From a candidate division FCPU426 bacterium (GTDB taxonomy: Bacteria; Oederibacteriota; Muellerivitia; Muellerivitales; Muellerivitaceae): 64,000 nucleotides of DNA. The stretch spans positions 110,693 through 174,692 of the forward strand of contig JASHNQ010000015.1 in NCBI GenBank assembly GCA_030041545.1. The letters are read 5' to 3'. A model generated the notes under the pieces. The model had not been told where the DNA came from. It was given only the letters and a program-made list of their open reading frames with translations, and did no database searches. Made by a program: the position numbers and the translations under genes. Shown here one piece after another: positions 61,424-64,000 of this stretch (position 1 is the stretch's first letter; the number at the start of each line of letters is the position of its first letter).

Positions 61424-63427
61424 TTGCTTATCCCATTGGCTTTATTCCTGTTCACTCTCTCCATGTATTTAACCACGGCTTGCGCCACGTTTAATATCAA
61501 TGATTCCGGCGAAACGATAGCGGTCTGCGATTTGTTGGCCTTGGGTCACTCTCCAGGTTATCCCCTCCATGCCCTTTTGGGCAGGCTATTTTGTCTCTTG
61601 CCGTTGGGTCAGCCCATGTTGCGGGTTACCTTTTGTTCCATGATGACCGGCGCTGCTTCCGTGGTTCTTTTGTACGCAATTTCAAAAATGGCGCTTAAAA
61701 ACATCTATGGCACTGGAGAAAATCCTCCCGCGGTTGGGGTCCCCCCCACGATAAACCCTTGGATATTGGAAGTCCCTTCCCTCTTCGGAGCCCTCTCTTT
61801 TGCTTTTTCTTACCAGCATTGGTTCCAATCCGGCGGGGCCAAAGGCGGTATTTATACCCTCAATACCTTCCTGACGCTTTGCGTAGTTTGGATTTTGTTC
61901 AAGATGCGGGAAAAGGGATGGTTCATCAAATCGGTGTTTTTGATCCCCTTCTTCTACGGCTTGGGGCTCGCCAACCATTGGCCCCACCAAATCGCCAGCC
62001 TGCCGGCCTATTTATGGCTTTTCCTCGCCGGTCAAAAAAAGGTTCCAATGACCGAAATTTTAAGGTCCGTCCCACGCCCTTTCGAACTCATTCAAAAATT
62101 ACGGTCAGTCTTTTCCGGAATAGGAACGGCGAACCTTTTGAGGGCGGCCACATTCGCCATGCTCCCCCTTTCGGTTTACTTATACCTGCCTATCCGGGCG
62201 ATTCAAAATCCGGTCCTAAATTGGTGGAATCCCCAAACAGCCGCCCATTTTTGGGAAACCATTACGCGTGAATCTTACAATGGGATAGGGGCAAGGAGGG
62301 GATGGGCGACTTTGGCTCAAAATTTAACTCGTTTTTGGCTTCAGGCCCATCACCAATATGGAAGTTATTTCACTTATTTCATCTTCGCCTTTTCCATCTG
62401 GGGCTTGCTGCGCGCCTTGAGGAACAAAGAATGGACCAACGCCCTTGGAATTTTGATTTTAGGCGGCGGGATTTTCGTGTCGGTCATCCTTTTCAACAAC
62501 CCTGTTACCGGCCTCGAATGGACATTGGACAATTTCTTTTCCATCGTGTTCTTGATGTTTGCCTTTGGGGCGGCCTTGGGGATGGCCGAAACCTTCCGCT
62601 GGATCTTTAAAAAAATCCAAAAACCATCCGCGTTTATAACCACGGGCATTTTCGGGTTTTTGCTGGCTATTGCGCCCTTGGTGATGAATCATGGCAAGGA
62701 TGATCAAGGCCAATACGTCTGCGCTTACGACGAAGGTATCAATATGCTTAAGACCGTCCCCCCCAGCAGCGTGATACTTTGCGGCGGGGACGTCGATCTC
62801 CTTCCCCTTTGGTACCTTCAATTCGTGGAGGGCCTGCGCGCCGACGTCGTCCCGGTTTCACTCCCAATTATTATCTACGACTGGTACAAGGATTCCCTTT
62901 TCAGCCATTGGCCTTTTTTAAAAATTCCGACGCTTACGGTTGAACCGCCGGAGGACATCGTTCGAATGCTGGTGGGGATGCATGGGCCTGAAGTCCCTTT
63001 CTATTACACCAATTGTTCCACGCCCCAATGGCTTGGAAAGGACAACGCCTCCATCCCGGACGGCATGCTTTGGAGGATGGCCAAAACAAAAGGGCTTGAT
63101 TTCCCGGTAACGGCCTCAAGACTAAATGAGCTTTGGGGGACTTATCGAATTAGGCAATTGGACCCTGGCCCAAAAGGGTACTGGGACGAATTCAGCGACT
63201 ACATCAGGGTTTATGTTTACGATTACGCCCAAGAATTCATGGGTTTGTACGCCTACCAGAACCAAATGCCGGAAATCGCGCTTTGGAGCTTCCAAAACAG
63301 CTTGAAAGACAGTCCCCCGGCGAATCGCGCCGGCATTTACCAATTGGAGGGGGAGATTTATCTACAGCTTGGAAACGAATCGGACGCAGTGAAAAGCTAT
63401 CAAGAGTCGCTGAATTACAACCCTTAG
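61424..63427 (+). CDS. DUF2723-family membrane protein (GT-C-like) with TPR-like end
   Basis: About 667 residues from the TTG at 61424, which has GGAGG five bases upstream; a GTG at 61418 lacks spacing. The DUF2723 mark is NDSGETIAVCDLLALGHSPGYP followed by ALLGRLFCLLPLG; ten or more helices follow to residue about 420. The soluble part holds DVDLLPLWYLQFVEGLRADV and a TPR-like end (IYQLEGEIYLQLGNESDAVK). These proteins are thought to be O-mannosyl-transferase-like glycosyltransferases. The frame stops 3 bp before a RAYT fragment, so the C-terminus may be shortened. Its promoter must lie within or next to the RAYT derivative upstream. Confidence 0.82.
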   Translation: MLIPLALFLFTLSMYLTTACATFNINDSGETIAVCDLLALGHSPGYPLHALLGRLFCLLPLGQPMLRVTFCSMMTGAASVVLLYAISKMALKNIYGTGENPPAVGVPPTINPWILEVPSLFGALSFAFSYQHWFQSGGAKGGIYTLNTFLTLCVVWILFKMREKGWFIKSVFLIPFFYGLGLANHWPHQIASLPAYLWLFLAGQKKVPMTEILRSVPRPFELIQKLRSVFSGIGTANLLRAATFAMLPLSVYLYLPIRAIQNPVLNWWNPQTAAHFWETITRESYNGIGARRGWATLAQNLTRFWLQAHHQYGSYFTYFIFAFSIWGLLRALRNKEWTNALGILILGGGIFVSVILFNNPVTGLEWTLDNFFSIVFLMFAFGAALGMAETFRWIFKKIQKPSAFITTGIFGFLLAIAPLVMNHGKDDQGQYVCAYDEGINMLKTVPPSSVILCGGDVDLLPLWYLQFVEGLRADVVPVSLPIIIYDWYKDSLFSHWPFLKIPTLTVEPPEDIVRMLVGMHGPEVPFYYTNCSTPQWLGKDNASIPDGMLWRMAKTKGLDFPVTASRLNELWGTYRIRQLDPGPKGYWDEFSDYIRVYVYDYAQEFMGLYAYQNQMPEIALWSFQNSLKDSPPANRAGIYQLEGEIYLQLGNESDAVKSYQESLNYNP

Positions 63428-63429
63428 TA

Positions 63430-63722
63430 AAAGGGGTCAGGCTTCAAGATTATACTTTTTGAGCTTTTGGGCAAACGACCCGTCTTGCTTCAGCCGGTTC
63501 TTGGTCGCCGTCCAATAATGCCCCACCGCCCCATAACTGACTCCCATTCTTTCCCCTATCTCCCTCAAGCTCAAGCCCGATTCCCTCTTGAGCCGGTAGA
63601 CCGCCCCTCTTTTGCTTCCCGCCTTCTCGCCCTTGCCGCCAGCAATTCCTCCGGTTTCAACCCAAAGTCCTTCGCCACTCGGCCGATAATCTCCTCAGGG
63701 TCTTGTTTCACCACGAAAAAAA
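63430..63722 (-). pseudogene. C-terminal fragment of a RAYT gene, second subfamily, frameshifted
   Basis: On the minus strand VKQDPEEIIGRVAKDFGLKP and EELLAARARRREAK, then a shift of frame near 63605, then VYRLKRESGLSLREIGERMG and RLKQDGSFAQKLKKYNLEA with a stop at the GGGGTCAGGC end. It matches the C-terminal DNA-binding part of RAYT proteins. The N-terminal two thirds are missing. Confidence 0.75.
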
Positions 63723-63790
63723 AGGGGTCAGGCATCCATCATCCATTTTTCAATCTTTTAGGCCAAGCTTTTATTCATTTTTATTCGCAC
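63723..63790 (-). pseudogene. Short C-terminal RAYT fragment, first subfamily
   Basis: The minus strand reads RIKMNKSLA, stop, KIEKWMMDA, close to the end of the intact copy (RIKRDKDLAQKIEK). It ends in GGCATCCATCATCC and the GGGGTCAGGC terminus. So two different RAYT tails lie head to tail here. Confidence 0.65.
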
Positions 63791-63848
63791 CGTCCTGAAA
63801 TGCAAAGTGGAAAAAAGAACACAAAAAGAATACAATTAGGGGTGAACA

Positions 63849-64000
63849 ATGACAGACATCAAGTGGACGGTTGAAGCCGCCCAAAGCTACCAACTGATCT
63901 ACGACCAGAACTCCAACCTTCGGAAGATGATCGACCAAAGGCTGGAGGCTCTGGCGAATTGGCCCCCGGAGGCCTGGTACAAGCTCTGGCCGAAAGGGAG
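63849..64000 (+). CDS. Start of an unidentified gene, possibly a RelE/ParE-like toxin (partial)
   Basis: ATG at 63849 with GGGGTG before it; 50 codons are in the window without a stop. The residues read MTDIKWTVEAAQSYQLIYD, then QNSNLRKMIDQRLEALANWP, and P-E-A-W-Y-K-L-W. The pattern (W-x-x-x-A, a helix, then L-x-x-L-x-x-x-P) faintly resembles ParE/RelE toxins. Too short to decide. Confidence 0.4.
   Translation, partial: MTDIKWTVEAAQSYQLIYDQNSNLRKMIDQRLEALANWPPEAWYKLWPKG

Overview
The window is GC-rich, gene-dense chromosomal DNA from a Gram-negative-type bacterium with a two-membrane envelope: it has two TolC-like outer-membrane channels, an RND pump, several beta-barrel proteins and a secreted LolA-like protein. 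No rRNA, tRNA or universal marker is present, so the phylum cannot be fixed. The many short interspersed palindromic repeats, the RAYT transposase and the mix of families suggest an uncultured, environmental lineage (an Omnitrophota- or FCPU426-like group would fit, but this is only an impression).

Left part (1-26.5 kb). A frameshifted Sel1-repeat protein runs off the left edge. A MarR-controlled drug-efflux operon follows on the minus strand (marR, tolC-like, emrA-like, methyltransferase, small membrane protein, emrB-like). Next come an NmrA-like SDR and a Gly/Trp-rich membrane protein, then an envelope operon: LolD-type ATPase, two FtsX-type permeases, a LolA-like protein and a beta-barrel. 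Divergent from that operon is an OmpR-type response regulator and a histidine kinase that lacks a periplasmic sensor. Then follow a permease, a secreted START-domain protein, RidA, SEC-C and cyclic-nucleotide-binding proteins, an ABC-F ATPase and a fatty-acid desaturase.

Middle (26.5-46 kb). FecR-like protein, a disulfide oxidoreductase and a TVP38/TMEM64 protein separated by a membrane glycosyltransferase; an alpha-glucan/glucose block (GH63-like hydrolase, debranching enzyme, glucose dehydrogenase); CDGSH protein; Old Yellow Enzyme; a 66-residue protein behind a sigma-54-like promoter; a three-gene Mrp/Mbh-like membrane module; and a glycosyltransferase fused to a PA14 domain.

Right part (46-64 kb). 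Pcm, an RND pump with its own TolC but no adaptor gene, an ECF sigma factor, two small secreted proteins, a TPR-associated TRAP transporter (TatT, TatP, fused TatQM), a nucleotidyltransferase with a damaged active site, and then a zone of RAYT (Y1 transposase) elements, deletion derivatives and fragments around a broken DUF433/DUF5615 toxin-antitoxin pair and a DUF2723 membrane protein.

The most interesting signal is regulatory. The direct repeat GTAAC-N5-GTAAC, resembling CpxR/OmpR-family sites, occurs four times, in front of the envelope ABC operon, the two-component genes, the TolC/RND operon and the Gly/Trp-rich protein. Two of these sites sit in a conserved block of about 65 bp. This suggests an envelope-stress regulon run by the two-component system in this window. 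A second theme is interspersed repeats that have become functional parts of genes: a start codon and RBS (kinase), a signal-peptide n-region (LolA-like protein) and an in-frame loop (glycosyltransferase).
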